64,000 nucleotides of DNA from Tritrichomonas musculus (taxonomy: Eukaryota > Parabasalia > Tritrichomonadida > Tritrichomonadidae). The notes under the pieces are model-generated. The model was not told the DNA's origin. It made no database searches and saw nothing but the letters and a program-made list of their open reading frames with translations. Below are positions 20,359 through 28,955 of this stretch, piece by piece (the stretch's first letter is position 1; every line of letters begins with the position of its first letter). A program made the position numbers and the translations under genes. The stretch spans positions 868,001-932,000 of the forward strand of contig JAPFFF010000012.1 in NCBI GenBank assembly GCA_039105265.1. Direction: 5' to 3'.

Positions 20359-23300
20359 ATGCTAACCAAATTTAAAGGCGATATTCAATTTAAAGTAGAT
20401 GGTAAAACATATTTAGGTTCTCAATTGTTAACATCAAAATCGAATGAGTTTGAAACTGTTGAAGGTTTTTCTGATTATCATGTTACTAGAGATGCATTAA
20501 CGGAATTTAATTTTGAAGATGAAAAATTAAATATACAAATGAATGATGATGATATAACAAAACTATTACAAATCGATGATAAGACAGAAGTATTTAAAAT
20601 CAATTTGAGAAAAAATGTTTTCTTAGATAGTGAAGGAAAATATATTTATCAATTATCAATTTATGTTTTGAATAAGCATTTCGTATGTCCATGTTTAACA
20701 GCTGCTGAAGATAAAAAAGTGACAATTACTGAAGAAACATCAACAACTCCATACATAGCTGTTGATAAGAATTTAAATCTTGATTTGAAATCTTTGTACA
20801 TTAATGGTGAAATTAGTATTATTTATCAATTACCATTAACACATTTGAAATCAACATTACCTTCCATCAAATGTGATATCATAGATTCGAGAAATAGTTT
20901 GAAATTACATGAATCTGATAACTTATATTTATACAAACCAAGTGTCATAACCGAAGAAACATTGACTGATAATATTGATGTATATACAATGAAATGGACA
21001 ATTCCTACTGATTATAGTATTCCTGACGGTTTAAAATTTGAATTTAAAGAACATTGTTTTGGAAATATTTGGACTTATATTTATAGTAATGGAAGATGGA
21101 CTGGGAATAATATTAAAGGTCGAATAAATGGTAAAATTATAAATAAAAGAAATGAACAAGAATCAGGTAAAAGTCAAACAAAATATCAAGAAAGAGATGG
21201 AGCGTTAATTATGATTAAAAGAACTCCAATAAATATTTTGGTAGGTACTAATCAGAACGAATGGGAAACAAACATCTTTGAAAAATTAAAAAGAATTTGG
21301 GATATTGAATCAAAAGTATTATTAAAAGATGGTACAATCGAAAAAGGTGATAAATATGGTTTAAATTTTGATGTTGAAGTTTGGTTACCAAAATATTTAG
21401 AAGGTGATGTTATTTATAATTGTGCTTCGGTTCATGCTTATATAAATGGTTATTCAACTAAAAAAGATAGTTTGAATTTTTCAAATTGGGAAAGAGTATA
21501 TTTAGATTTCAAAATTGATTCTCCAAAATATAATAATCGATTAAGTTTTATTCCTGAAAATTTGTATACAGGTACTGCTGATTATGATAAAAATTATATG
21601 AGTTTAAAAGGTGATTTAGATACAATTGAAAAATTAACTTATGATTATTCATCTAGACATGGTATTGAGAATCAAGATTTAGTATTATATTTAAGAAAAG
21701 ATTTAGTAGATCCAATTGAAGAAATTAATTGGGATAAAAATACTAATCCATTTGAATATATAATTAATCAACAATATTATGAAGTGAGTCCAAATCCAAA
21801 TGCAGCAACAACTTTATATACTGATTACAACATAACTTCATCAAAAATTATTACAGCTGACAATATTACAACAATGAGATCAGATTTAAATTTAGTTTCA
21901 AATACGATTGATGTTGTTTCTGTTGATGTTGATAATTTAGATAAATCCGTTGAAAATTTAAAAACAAGAATGACTCTAACTGAAAAAATAACTGAAAAAT
22001 TAGAAGCTGATGTTGATAAAATTAGATTAAGACAAAATATTCAAATGGTAGCTGGTTTGATAGGTTTTAGTGCAAAAGGTATATCATTTGGTATAAAAAG
22101 TATTTCTGGTGTTGTTAGTAATATGTGGAAAGCTTGGGTAGAATCAAATGCAGAAATGGAATTAGCAGATTTATCAAGAAGTGATGGAGTTTCATTATCT
22201 GGTGTAAGAAATTGGTGTGAATCTGGTGCAACAACAATTCCAATATTTGATGAAAAAGAAGAAGAACAAATTTTAACAGTAGGTGGTGGAAAACAATTAT
22301 GTTATTCATTTAGAGATTCAATGAAGAAACCATTATTGAAAATTGTAGATAAAATTGAGGAAATGGATAATGATTATATTTCCAGAAGTGAATTAACAAG
22401 AATGGATACAATTGATATAGTTATCAAAGTTAATGAAATGGATGTTCCAATAATTTTAACTGCAGAAGAAGAATTAAATAATGGTATTTGCGTATTTAAA
22501 TTATTCACCTCTGAAGGTCAAAAACGAGTTTATTTCAAAATTGAACAAGGTACCATAACAGATTATAAAGGAGTTGATACAACAACAACAAGAGATGGCA
22601 TCACAATGGAAGGTCTTCCAAAATCTGAAGAATATCGTACAAAATATTTATCATGGATTGATAAATCAGGAAAAACAATTACCTTGACTGGAGAAAATAC
22701 AGATGCTAAATTAATTGGTTGTGTTATTGAAAAGAATACATTTATTAGACTTTTAGTTGAGAAAACTCCAGCTGATATTGCTTTTCTATCTGATATTGAA
22801 GCTTTAGATGAAAAAATAAATGCATTAGCAGTAAATAGTCATCAAAATGATGTTGCAATGTTGAGTCTTGAATATCCAACAACGGACGAAGTAAATACTG
22901 CTTTAGAAACTATTCAGCAAGAATTAGCTAAGAAACCAAATATTGAAGAATTGTATACGAAAGAAGAAGCGGATGCAAAATATGCATTAAAAACAGATAT
23001 ATTAGCAACAGAGAAAATAACTCAAGAATTATCAATCGCTACAAAATTCGTAAACGGAACAAATGCTGAAAATAAAGAAACTTATATCACAAATTTGGAT
23101 GAAGATTTATGCAACATATTAAAGAAATCATCACTTTTTGTGAAAGGCTCTTGTAATAATGAAGATATTTCAGGAGAATATTTGTATGATAGTGAAGAAC
23201 TTGAATATTATCATTACAAGAAAGGCGAAAATACTTTTTCTATATACTTTTTCTATTACAGTGGAACATTCAGATATAACGGAAATTGGGTTGTGGACCT

Positions 23301-24006
23301 AGAGTCTGTAAGTTATTCATACGAACCTGAAGTTTATGACGAATATTGTATTCCAAATATGAATTTCATAAAAGATAAATATGCTTTGAAAAGTGAGATT
23401 CCTGAACCTGTTGATTTGACCAATTATGCTTTGAAAAGTGAAATTCCTGAACCTGTGGATTTGTCAAATTATGCTTTGAAAAGTGAAAATGATGAACTGA
23501 AGACAAAATTAAATAATTATATTAAATCTCATCAAGATCTAGCCAAATTAGTAGGTGAAAATGTTACTAAAATCGTAACAATGAACAGTCAGATATCAAA
23601 TCTACAGCAAGAGAATGCAGCATTAAAGACCGCTATAGCAAATTGTAAGATAGTGACTGAACATCGATTAATAACAGATAATGATTACACTCAAGAAGAA
23701 TTTGATACATATACTTTCATTCATTTTCAAAAAGAAATTGCAAATAGTGGATTTTTGAACCTTGCTGTTTATTTCGAGGATCTGCCTGACGGACGAATTG
23801 GATTACGAAATGAGAATGGAACTTGGACCGTTGTTACTTATGATAGTTCAAGTCATTATACGATAGAAGTCATTTATTATACCGATAATTTGAATCATCC
23901 ATTTCCTTATTATTTGAAGTTGAATCACATCATAGGAATCAATTGTGTTGTTGAAGATACAACATTACAAGTCATCGAAAATAAAATTGAATTTCCAGAT
24001 TTGTAA
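20359..24006 (+). CDS. Fibre-like structural protein 2 with YALKSE repeats, about 1,215 aa
   Basis: A long protein with a beta-rich N-terminal half and a coiled coil near residues 510-565 (DVDNLDKSVENLKTRMTLTE). A short hydrophobic stretch follows (MVAGLIGFSAKGISFGIKSI, about 570-590). Downstream is a fibre-shaft-like C-terminal third. There YALK motifs recur (YALKTDIL; YALKSEIPEPVDLTN; YALKSEIPEPVDLSN; YALKSENDE) and lead into another coil. The YALKSEIP repeat closely resembles shaft repeats of phage tail fibres. The final 150 residues look globular and may be the receptor-binding head. It is the last plus-strand structural gene before a block of minus-strand genes. Confidence 0.6.
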   Translation: MLTKFKGDIQFKVDGKTYLGSQLLTSKSNEFETVEGFSDYHVTRDALTEFNFEDEKLNIQMNDDDITKLLQIDDKTEVFKINLRKNVFLDSEGKYIYQLSIYVLNKHFVCPCLTAAEDKKVTITEETSTTPYIAVDKNLNLDLKSLYINGEISIIYQLPLTHLKSTLPSIKCDIIDSRNSLKLHESDNLYLYKPSVITEETLTDNIDVYTMKWTIPTDYSIPDGLKFEFKEHCFGNIWTYIYSNGRWTGNNIKGRINGKIINKRNEQESGKSQTKYQERDGALIMIKRTPINILVGTNQNEWETNIFEKLKRIWDIESKVLLKDGTIEKGDKYGLNFDVEVWLPKYLEGDVIYNCASVHAYINGYSTKKDSLNFSNWERVYLDFKIDSPKYNNRLSFIPENLYTGTADYDKNYMSLKGDLDTIEKLTYDYSSRHGIENQDLVLYLRKDLVDPIEEINWDKNTNPFEYIINQQYYEVSPNPNAATTLYTDYNITSSKIITADNITTMRSDLNLVSNTIDVVSVDVDNLDKSVENLKTRMTLTEKITEKLEADVDKIRLRQNIQMVAGLIGFSAKGISFGIKSISGVVSNMWKAWVESNAEMELADLSRSDGVSLSGVRNWCESGATTIPIFDEKEEEQILTVGGGKQLCYSFRDSMKKPLLKIVDKIEEMDNDYISRSELTRMDTIDIVIKVNEMDVPIILTAEEELNNGICVFKLFTSEGQKRVYFKIEQGTITDYKGVDTTTTRDGITMEGLPKSEEYRTKYLSWIDKSGKTITLTGENTDAKLIGCVIEKNTFIRLLVEKTPADIAFLSDIEALDEKINALAVNSHQNDVAMLSLEYPTTDEVNTALETIQQELAKKPNIEELYTKEEADAKYALKTDILATEKITQELSIATKFVNGTNAENKETYITNLDEDLCNILKKSSLFVKGSCNNEDISGEYLYDSEELEYYHYKKGENTFSIYFFYYSGTFRYNGNWVVDLESVSYSYEPEVYDEYCIPNMNFIKDKYALKSEIPEPVDLTNYALKSEIPEPVDLSNYALKSENDELKTKLNNYIKSHQDLAKLVGENVTKIVTMNSQISNLQQENAALKTAIANCKIVTEHRLITDNDYTQEEFDTYTFIHFQKEIANSGFLNLAVYFEDLPDGRIGLRNENGTWTVVTYDSSSHYTIEVIYYTDNLNHPFPYYLKLNHIIGINCVVEDTTLQVIENKIEFPDL

Positions 24007-24024
24007 AAAAATAAAAGTTCTCTC

Positions 24025-24558
24025 TTATACAACGACATATTTCAAACAAATATGATAAACATTAACTAAATCATTAAATTCTTTGTTATAAACTTGTTTG
24101 AAATCTGTTACCATTTCACCATCTTCATTAATTATTTTTATTGCTTCAATTTTTCGAATAGGTGATGCTTTAGATGCACAACATTTAATATCTTCATCAA
24201 TATAAATTTCTACAGATGAACAATTTTTACCTAATATTGTTTTGATTATTTCTTGTAAACTTGCAATTGGTATAATAATACAATTTTTAGATATTAAATT
24301 CGAAATTAAAGCTTTATCTTGATCTAATAATATTTTTGCATATGTTTCTAAAATTAAATATTTAACATCTTTTTCAATTTCATTATTTTTTATATCAGGT
24401 AATTCAATTTCACGAGTTATAACAATATCTTCTTTCCCATCATCTCTTTTATTAATTATTATATTATTTGTTAAGTTGTTTGTACTTTGACTAGCTGCTG
24501 AAGGCTCTAACGAAATATTAGCATTTACTCCTGCATTCGCTGCTCTTTTCTTAATCAT
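24025..24558 (-). CDS. Structural-block protein of 177 aa, unknown
   Basis: It has an Ala/Asn/Ser-rich N-terminal 35 residues that looks disordered, then an alpha/beta body with segments such as VKYLILETYAKILLDQDKAL and CIIIPIASLQEIIKTILG, and a C-terminal region with two Cys (KCCASK). It faces the end of fibre-like gene 2, converging with an 18-base gap. I recognise no family. The composition does not resemble the basic core proteins further right. Confidence 0.6.
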   Translation of the reverse strand: MIKKRAANAGVNANISLEPSAASQSTNNLTNNIIINKRDDGKEDIVITREIELPDIKNNEIEKDVKYLILETYAKILLDQDKALISNLISKNCIIIPIASLQEIIKTILGKNCSSVEIYIDEDIKCCASKASPIRKIEAIKIINEDGEMVTDFKQVYNKEFNDLVNVYHICLKYVVV

Positions 24559-24578
24559 TTTTGAGTTTCTGAAAAAAT

Positions 24579-24845
24579 TTATGAAATTTGAAAATACTTT
24601 TTGATGACTAATGTGCGATCTAATGTTTGTTTCATCCTAAATATAATATCTTCAAGTTCATTTAAATCTGTTTCTATTTCTTTTTCTATTACACTTATAT
24701 TTTTTGAAATATTCATGCATTCACATGATTCAGTAAAACTATCTGTATTCATAAATGTATCAAATAATTCACTTTTGATTTCACTAAATAAATGTCTTAA
24801 TTCTTGTCTATCGTCCTTTAAAGCTTTTGGTAATGATAAAGTCAT
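24579..24845 (-). CDS. Small coiled-coil protein, 88 aa, unknown
   Basis: Starts MTLSLPKALKDDRQELRH and continues as one or two long amphipathic helices with acidic and hydrophobic heptads (SVIEKEIETDLNELEDIIF). The ATG at 24845 is preferred to an upstream in-frame ATG at 24875: the extra ten residues would be mostly Phe/Lys from a T-rich leader. It lies 20 bases from the next minus-strand gene start and is divergent from the 36-codon MAFGS ORF. No family recognised. Confidence 0.55.
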   Translation of the reverse strand: MTLSLPKALKDDRQELRHLFSEIKSELFDTFMNTDSFTESCECMNISKNISVIEKEIETDLNELEDIIFRMKQTLDRTLVIKKYFQIS

Positions 24846-24868
24846 TTTTTTAAAAATAAATAAAAAGA

Positions 24869-24979
24869 ATGGCATTTGGAAGTTTTAATAAAAAAATTAG
24901 TGCTAAACCAGCAGTCTTATTAAATCCAAGAAAAGATCCAAATATTATTAATAAGCCAATATTTCAACCTTTATCTTGA
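24869..24979 (+). CDS. Micro-ORF of 36 aa sharing the MAFGS start of the pVI-like protein
   Basis: A short ORF reading MAFGSFNKKISAKPAVLLNP, followed by 16 residues rich in Asn, Ile and Pro. The first five residues and the following Lys pair match the start of the 93-residue pVI-like protein (MAFGSWIKKIG). It is divergent from the 88-residue gene and its 3' end overlaps the convergent 78-residue gene by 16 bases. The shared start could mark a processed peptide or a common packaging signal, or be chance. No other evidence of expression. Confidence 0.35.
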   Translation: MAFGSFNKKISAKPAVLLNPRKDPNIINKPIFQPLS

Positions 24980-25200
24980 TTTCTAAAATCATGAAATCGA
25001 ATTGGTCCAATTGGATGAAGTGTTTTTTTGGGATATATTTTTTGTATTTCTTTTCGAAGATTTCTATTTTCATTCTTTGGAAAATACATCAATGCCAATG
25101 AACCTTTTTCATCAAGAACAAACGGTTTTCTAGAACCATCATCGTCAATAACCCAAATTATTTTCCACTTTGACTTGTGTACATATCGTTGACCTTTCAT
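24964..25200 (-). CDS. Small basic protein, 78 aa, unknown
   Basis: Contains a Trp-bearing beta-like segment (KWKIIWVIDDDGSRKPFVLD) and a basic C-terminal half (RNLRKEIQKIYPKKTLHPIG). It overlaps the start of its upstream neighbour's stop by four bases (ATGA-type overlap), so the two are probably expressed from neighbouring starts in the same compact minus-strand block. No domain recognised. A small structural or DNA-binding component is plausible from the surrounding genes. Confidence 0.55.
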   Translation of the reverse strand: MKGQRYVHKSKWKIIWVIDDDGSRKPFVLDEKGSLALMYFPKNENRNLRKEIQKIYPKKTLHPIGPIRFHDFRNQDKG

Positions 25201-26402
25201 TTATTTTTTGGTCGACCACGTTTTCGAATTTCTAACGGATTTTTAACTGGTTTTGGTTCATTTTTGTGTTTTCTTGGTTTTTGATCATGACTTCCTTTTG
25301 GACGACCACCTTTACTTTTGTTTTTCTCCCAAATTTCTCGTAATTCTGGTAGTGACATTTTTTCATTAACATCTATCTTTTTATTTGTTATCTTTTTAAT
25401 GAGAGCATTTTTTTCTTTTATTTCATCTCTTTTTAAAGGAGGAGTGATCTGCGGCAAAACAAACGTCTGTCTAACAATTTTGACTGGCTCTTTTGGAACG
25501 ATAACTTCTCCTGTATCAAACATATCAATCGGTTCTGGAATTTTCTCTATCGGTTCTGGCTCATCAAATAATGAAATTTTGCCTTTGATTATTTTTCTAT
25601 TTTTGTTGGAATATTTATTTTTCCATATATCTGTTGTTTGTTCTTGTTTTGGTTCTGGATCATCTTCAAAGAAAAATGCTTCTACATTTGGTTCTGTTTG
25701 TTCAGGGTTGAAATAGTTATATTTTTTGTGTTTTTTTTTATTTTGATAATGCTGATTCATAACTTCCATATATTTTCGTCTTGCTTCTGGTGATGCTTCA
25801 ACATGAGCTTTTTCATATATTTTTTGAATTAGTTTATCTGTTGCTCTTTCATCTTTTTTGGTTAAAACTCTTGGTTCATAAGTTCTTCCTTCTGGTACTT
25901 TAATTGGTGATAATGAAGCTTCAAAAGCTAGTTCTTTAACATTTTCTTCTTCTGTCGTCCTTAATTTAGGTTTTTTAAGAGTTACTTTTTTTACCCATTT
26001 TTCAAAAGATTCTCGATTTTTCATTAATGGAGGTTGTGGAGTTTCTGTACCAACTGCATCATTTGTTTCTGTTATTGGTGGATTGGGTTCGCTAACGCTC
26101 ACGGGCGGTGGAGGTGGAGGAGGAATGGGTGTTCCTACTGCCTCATTTGTTTCAGTTATTGGTTTTTTTTTGAAACCTGCTTTCTTATTTATAGGTTTAA
26201 ATTTTGGTAATGGTGGTCCTTTAGCTACCTCGACAACTTTCGCATTTTTTTGTTTTGTTTCCCTCTTTTTATATTGAAGATTATTTGATTCAATTAATTC
26301 AATTATTTCTTTTCTTTTTGTTGATGCATCAAATTCTATCCCATTTCTTCTTAACAATCTTCGAAGACTATCAATTTTAATTCCTTTATATTTTTCTCTC
26401 AA
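25197..26402 (-). CDS. Core-like DNA-binding protein with SAP-like motif and AT hooks
   Basis: The N-terminal 40 residues (IDSLRRLLRRNGIEFDASTK and on) match the helix-extended-helix pattern of SAP-type DNA-binding motifs. Around residue 60 is one copy of the motif GPPLPKFKPINKKAG, shared with the 174-residue neighbour. A poly-Pro tract and a long acidic/basic linker follow. The C-terminal 35 residues carry two AT-hook cores (GGRPKGS and KRGRPKNK). Together these suggest a protein coating AT-rich DNA inside the particle, analogous to adenovirus core proteins V/VII. The exact start is unresolved because the frame does not begin with ATG at its 5' border. Confidence 0.6.
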   Translation of the reverse strand: MREKYKGIKIDSLRRLLRRNGIEFDASTKRKEIIELIESNNLQYKKRETKQKNAKVVEVAKGPPLPKFKPINKKAGFKKKPITETNEAVGTPIPPPPPPPVSVSEPNPPITETNDAVGTETPQPPLMKNRESFEKWVKKVTLKKPKLRTTEEENVKELAFEASLSPIKVPEGRTYEPRVLTKKDERATDKLIQKIYEKAHVEASPEARRKYMEVMNQHYQNKKKHKKYNYFNPEQTEPNVEAFFFEDDPEPKQEQTTDIWKNKYSNKNRKIIKGKISLFDEPEPIEKIPEPIDMFDTGEVIVPKEPVKIVRQTFVLPQITPPLKRDEIKEKNALIKKITNKKIDVNEKMSLPELREIWEKNKSKGGRPKGSHDQKPRKHKNEPKPVKNPLEIRKRGRPKNK

Positions 26403-26893
26403 TTCTTGATTTCTTTGTTTTGCTTCATTTGCCTTCGCCTTTTTTGGCTTTGGCTCACTTTCTTTCGCCTTTTTCGGTTTTGGCTCACTTTCTTTCGCCT
26501 TTTTCGGTTTTGGCTCACTTTCTTTCGGTTTTGGCTCACTTTTTCGGTTTTCTCACCTTTCGCCTTTTTCGGTTTTGGCTCACTATCTTTCGCCTTTTTT
26601 GATTTTTTCCCAAATTTACCTTTTGCAATATCTTTCATTGTTTGGGCTAAATCCATTCTTGTTGCATCTGCTGGAATTGGATTGAGCTCAACATCTTCTA
26701 AGTCTATTGAATTGATTGCATTTAATAAAGTTCCATAAGATAAATATTGATATCGACCTTTTTGAATACAATCTGCTTCATGTAACCAGATATTTAATTT
26801 TTCGTCATCTGTATTGTTATCTACATTATATCCTAATTTTTGTAATTTTTCAATTCTTTTAGCTTTTGGTATTTCACCATATTTAGCTATCAT
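26399..26893 (-). CDS. Basic repeat protein of the core-like cluster
   Basis: Residues 1-90 form a small domain (MIAKYGEIPKAKRIEKLQKL and on) with a SAP-like helical look. The C-terminal half is almost entirely Lys/Arg-rich tandem repeats (KKVSQNRKR and EPKPKKAKG types), encoded by the DNA tandem repeat at 26,440-26,600. Highly basic repeats are expected for DNA-condensing core proteins. It lies between two other basic proteins in the same orientation. Function by analogy only. Confidence 0.5.
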   Translation of the reverse strand: MIAKYGEIPKAKRIEKLQKLGYNVDNNTDDEKLNIWLHEADCIQKGRYQYLSYGTLLNAINSIDLEDVELNPIPADATRMDLAQTMKDIAKGKFGKKSKKAKDSEPKPKKAKGEKTEKVSQNRKKVSQNRKRRKKVSQNRKRRKKVSQSQKRRRQMKQNKEIKN

Positions 26894-27060
26894 TTTATTT
26901 ATTTTATCTAATCTTTTCTTCTCTTTCGCATCAACAAAATCTTTTGCTCTAGGAACATTTGCTCTTGTTCTTTTTGGTTTTGGCTCATTTTCTTTCGCCT
27001 TTTTTGGCTCACTTCTTTCGCCTCATTCTTTGGCTCATTTTCTTTCGTCTTTTTTGGTTT
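26440..27060. repeat. Short tandem repeats encoding Lys/Pro-rich tracts
   Basis: A unit of roughly 30 bases reading (plus strand) TTTCGCCTTTTTCGGTTTTG then GCTCAC recurs about five times between 26,440 and 26,600, with diverged copies near 26,970-27,050. Copies vary in length. On the minus strand they encode basic peptides (KPKKAKESEP type) in two neighbouring core-like genes. Such repeats expand and contract by slippage and probably explain the size and start uncertainty of these genes. Confidence 0.75.
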
Positions 27061-27492
27061 GAGTTTATCAACAAAATCTTTTGCTCTAGGAACATTTGCT
27101 CTTGTTCTTGGTTTCTTTTCATTGAGGACCCAATCGAGTTCACCATTTTTCAACATTCTTTGACCTTTCCTTTGTTTATATAATCTATGTGCTTCTAGTT
27201 TTTCTGGAGTAGGATCAAGAATTTCTAATGGAACGATCTTTTGTTTTGATCTTTTCTTCCATTCTGATGGAGTAAAAACATATTCATGTAATCCTTTCAT
27301 CACATGAATTCTATTATCAGGTGTTTTTTCCATAAAATATCTCTTATCTTTAAATTCATAACTTTGTGCATATCCTTTCTTTGTTGTATTTATTTTTTTT
27401 ACTTGTCTCTGGTTATGATTATCTAGTTTCCTGAAGAACTCTTTCGCTTCTGATGTTGTATTTGATCGTTTTGTATTTACTTTTTTTGACAT
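26908..27492 (-). CDS. Basic core-like protein, 194 aa
   Basis: Starts MSKKVNTKRSNTTSEAKEFF. The first 100 residues form a Lys/Arg-rich but folded-looking region with aromatic residues (YAQSYEFKDKRYFMEKTPDN), and the C-terminal third is repeat-derived and strongly basic. The ATG is preceded on the minus strand by TATTTTTGCAAGTATAA, the late-type T-run/GCAA sequence seen before other structural genes. It sits in a run of four basic proteins, supporting a role in genome packaging or condensation. No family recognised. Confidence 0.58.
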   Translation of the reverse strand: MSKKVNTKRSNTTSEAKEFFRKLDNHNQRQVKKINTTKKGYAQSYEFKDKRYFMEKTPDNRIHVMKGLHEYVFTPSEWKKRSKQKIVPLEILDPTPEKLEAHRLYKQRKGQRMLKNGELDWVLNEKKPRTRANVPRAKDFVDKLKPKKTKENEPKNEAKEVSQKRRKKMSQNQKEQEQMFLEQKILLMRKRRKD

Positions 27493-27521
27493 TTATACTT
27501 GCAAAAATAATTATGATTTGT

Positions 27522-28046
27522 TTATTTTTCTTTTGGTCCATAATAAAGTCTTGCAACTCTATTTGGTCTTGTCTTATGTGTTTTTCCTTTATCTGATCTT
27601 GTTTTTCTTTGTTTTCCGCTTTTCGTCAATTTTGGTGCCTTTGGTGCCTTTGGTGGTTTTGCACTTGCTCTTTTTGGATTTGTATATCCTGTTTTAGCCC
27701 AACGTTGAATAAGATTTTCTAATTTTTCCTTGGTATAAGTTGGTTCAATACGAATTTTTTGGGCCAAACAGAAAGCTTGCAATTCTTCTTTTGATCTATG
27801 AGATAAATCCATTGCTGCTGCTGCTTGACGTCTTTTTGGTGCAGCTGTGGTTTTTTTCTTAACTATCCCTGCTTTCTTATTTATAGGTTTAAATTTAGGT
27901 AGTGGTGGCCCTTGTTTTTTCTTTACTGTTCCTGCTTTCTTATTTATAGGTTTAAATTTAGGTAGTGGTGGTCCTTTTGCTGCTGCACCTGCTTCTGCTG
28001 CTGCTCCAACTGCCTCGACAACTTTCTTTACTGCATTTTCTGACAT
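27522..28046 (-). CDS. Basic core-like protein with SAP-like domain and repeated KFKPINKKAG motif
   Basis: A 174-residue protein. After an Ala-rich N-terminus (EAVGAAAEAGAAAKG) it has two tandem copies of GPPLPKFKPINKKAG, the same 15-residue motif present once in the AT-hook protein. Residues about 78-118 (MDLSHRSKEELQAFCLAQKI and on) fit a SAP-type helix-extended-helix DNA-binding motif. The tail is protamine-like (KSGKQRKTRSDKGKTHKTRP). It is probably a condensed-DNA core protein. The motif may be a nuclear import signal or a protease/partner docking peptide; that is inference. Confidence 0.6.
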   Translation of the reverse strand: MSENAVKKVVEAVGAAAEAGAAAKGPPLPKFKPINKKAGTVKKKQGPPLPKFKPINKKAGIVKKKTTAAPKRRQAAAAMDLSHRSKEELQAFCLAQKIRIEPTYTKEKLENLIQRWAKTGYTNPKRASAKPPKAPKAPKLTKSGKQRKTRSDKGKTHKTRPNRVARLYYGPKEK

Positions 28047-28102
28047 TATTTATTTTTGATTTTTCATTAAATTATCAAAAAATAAAAATATTATTTCTTT
28101 TT

Positions 28103-28270
28103 TTATCTTTTTCTTTTTACGCCTGATCTTTTGATTCCTTTATTTGATCTCGCTTTTCTTGGTGTTGTTGTTGTTTTTCGTGTTGGTTTACTTCTTTTTC
28201 TTATTTGTTTTTCGATTAAATACAATAATTCTGGCGGGATTTTTGACATTTTCGTTCTTTTTGGTGGCAT
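28103..28270 (-). CDS. Very basic 55-aa peptide, like adenovirus core peptide mu
   Basis: A 55-codon ORF starting MPPKRTKMSKIPPELLYLIE and continuing KQIRKRSKPTRKTTTTPRKA to a run of Lys/Arg. About 40% of residues are Lys or Arg and there are almost no acids after residue 20. The ATG is preceded on the minus strand by AATTTTGCAAAATCAAAA, matching the late-type upstream sequence, which supports a real gene. Size, charge and place in the core cluster recall adenovirus peptide mu (pX). Homology is not claimed. Confidence 0.55.
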   Translation of the reverse strand: MPPKRTKMSKIPPELLYLIEKQIRKRSKPTRKTTTTPRKARSNKGIKRSGVKRKR

Positions 28271-28299
28271 TTTTGATTTTGCAAAATTCTAGAAAAAGT

Positions 28300-28548
28300 T
28301 CACATCAAACCTATTTCCAGTTCTAACTTCTCTAATATAAATTGCTCTAACATATTAATGAAATGAGTATCAATTTGATTAGCAATTCTTAAATTTAAAA
28401 CAATTCTTTGATCAAATAGTCCAATTGATTTATTGAATATTTCGTTCAACCAATAATTTTTCATTTCTTGTGAATTTGCAAATCTCCATTCCAATATTAA
28501 GAATAACGTATCATTAATTTCTTTGAGTTCATTCTTGATGTAATTCAT
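28300..28548 (-). CDS. Small helical protein, 82 aa, unknown
   Basis: Leu/Ile/Asn-rich helical protein (MNYIKNELKEINDTLFLILE; later FDQRIVLNLRIANQIDTHFI) with no recognised motif. Its 5' end overlaps the 3' end of the next minus-strand gene by 20 bases, suggesting coordinated expression. Not obviously membrane-spanning because charged residues are spread evenly. Confidence 0.55.
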   Translation of the reverse strand: MNYIKNELKEINDTLFLILEWRFANSQEMKNYWLNEIFNKSIGLFDQRIVLNLRIANQIDTHFINMLEQFILEKLELEIGLM

Positions 28549-28855
28549 TTTCTATCTCATTAAAATCTTCTTCATTTTCATTTTCCTCTTCTCCATTTTC
28601 AGGATCTTCAAAAGTTTTATTTAAGTTATCAACACTCTTTGATTTTGTTATTTTTCTATTTCCTCCTTTCAAATGTGGTCTTGATGGCCTATCTTTTTTC
28701 ATCCAATCTGACCACCTTACTGAAAATTCATTACCTTCATATAAATAATGAATACGAATATCTCCTCTTTTGTAATCATCTAATAATATACAATTTTCTT
28801 TAGCCATTTCTTCTCTCACTTTTTGAGTATTCCAACGGATCCTAGTCTTTGTCAT
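28529..28855 (-). CDS. Small protein with beta-rich N-terminus and acidic tail, unknown
   Basis: A 108-residue protein starting MTKTRIRWNTQKVREEMAKE. Residues about 25-60 (ILLDDYKRGDIRIHYLYEGN then EFSVRWSDWMKK) look like a small beta domain with three Trp/Tyr-rich strands. The C-terminal 30 residues are almost all Glu/Asn/Asp. The ATG at 28855 replaces a TTG five codons upstream. It is the last gene of the left block before the early-type promoter at 29.05 kb. Function unknown. Confidence 0.55.
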   Translation of the reverse strand: MTKTRIRWNTQKVREEMAKENCILLDDYKRGDIRIHYLYEGNEFSVRWSDWMKKDRPSRPHLKGGNRKITKSKSVDNLNKTFEDPENGEEENENEEDFNEIENELHQE

Positions 28856-28955
28856 ATATTTTTGAGACAAAATAAAAAATTAAAAAAAATTAAAAAAGCT
28901 TATTGTTTAAAAATCAAAGTCATTGGGGTTAATGTAAATTACCTTAAACTAAAGC

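Noticed and set aside
26083-26738. Plus-strand Phe/Leu-rich frames over the core-like cluster
   Set aside because: They are complements of basic repeat-coding sequence on the minus strand.
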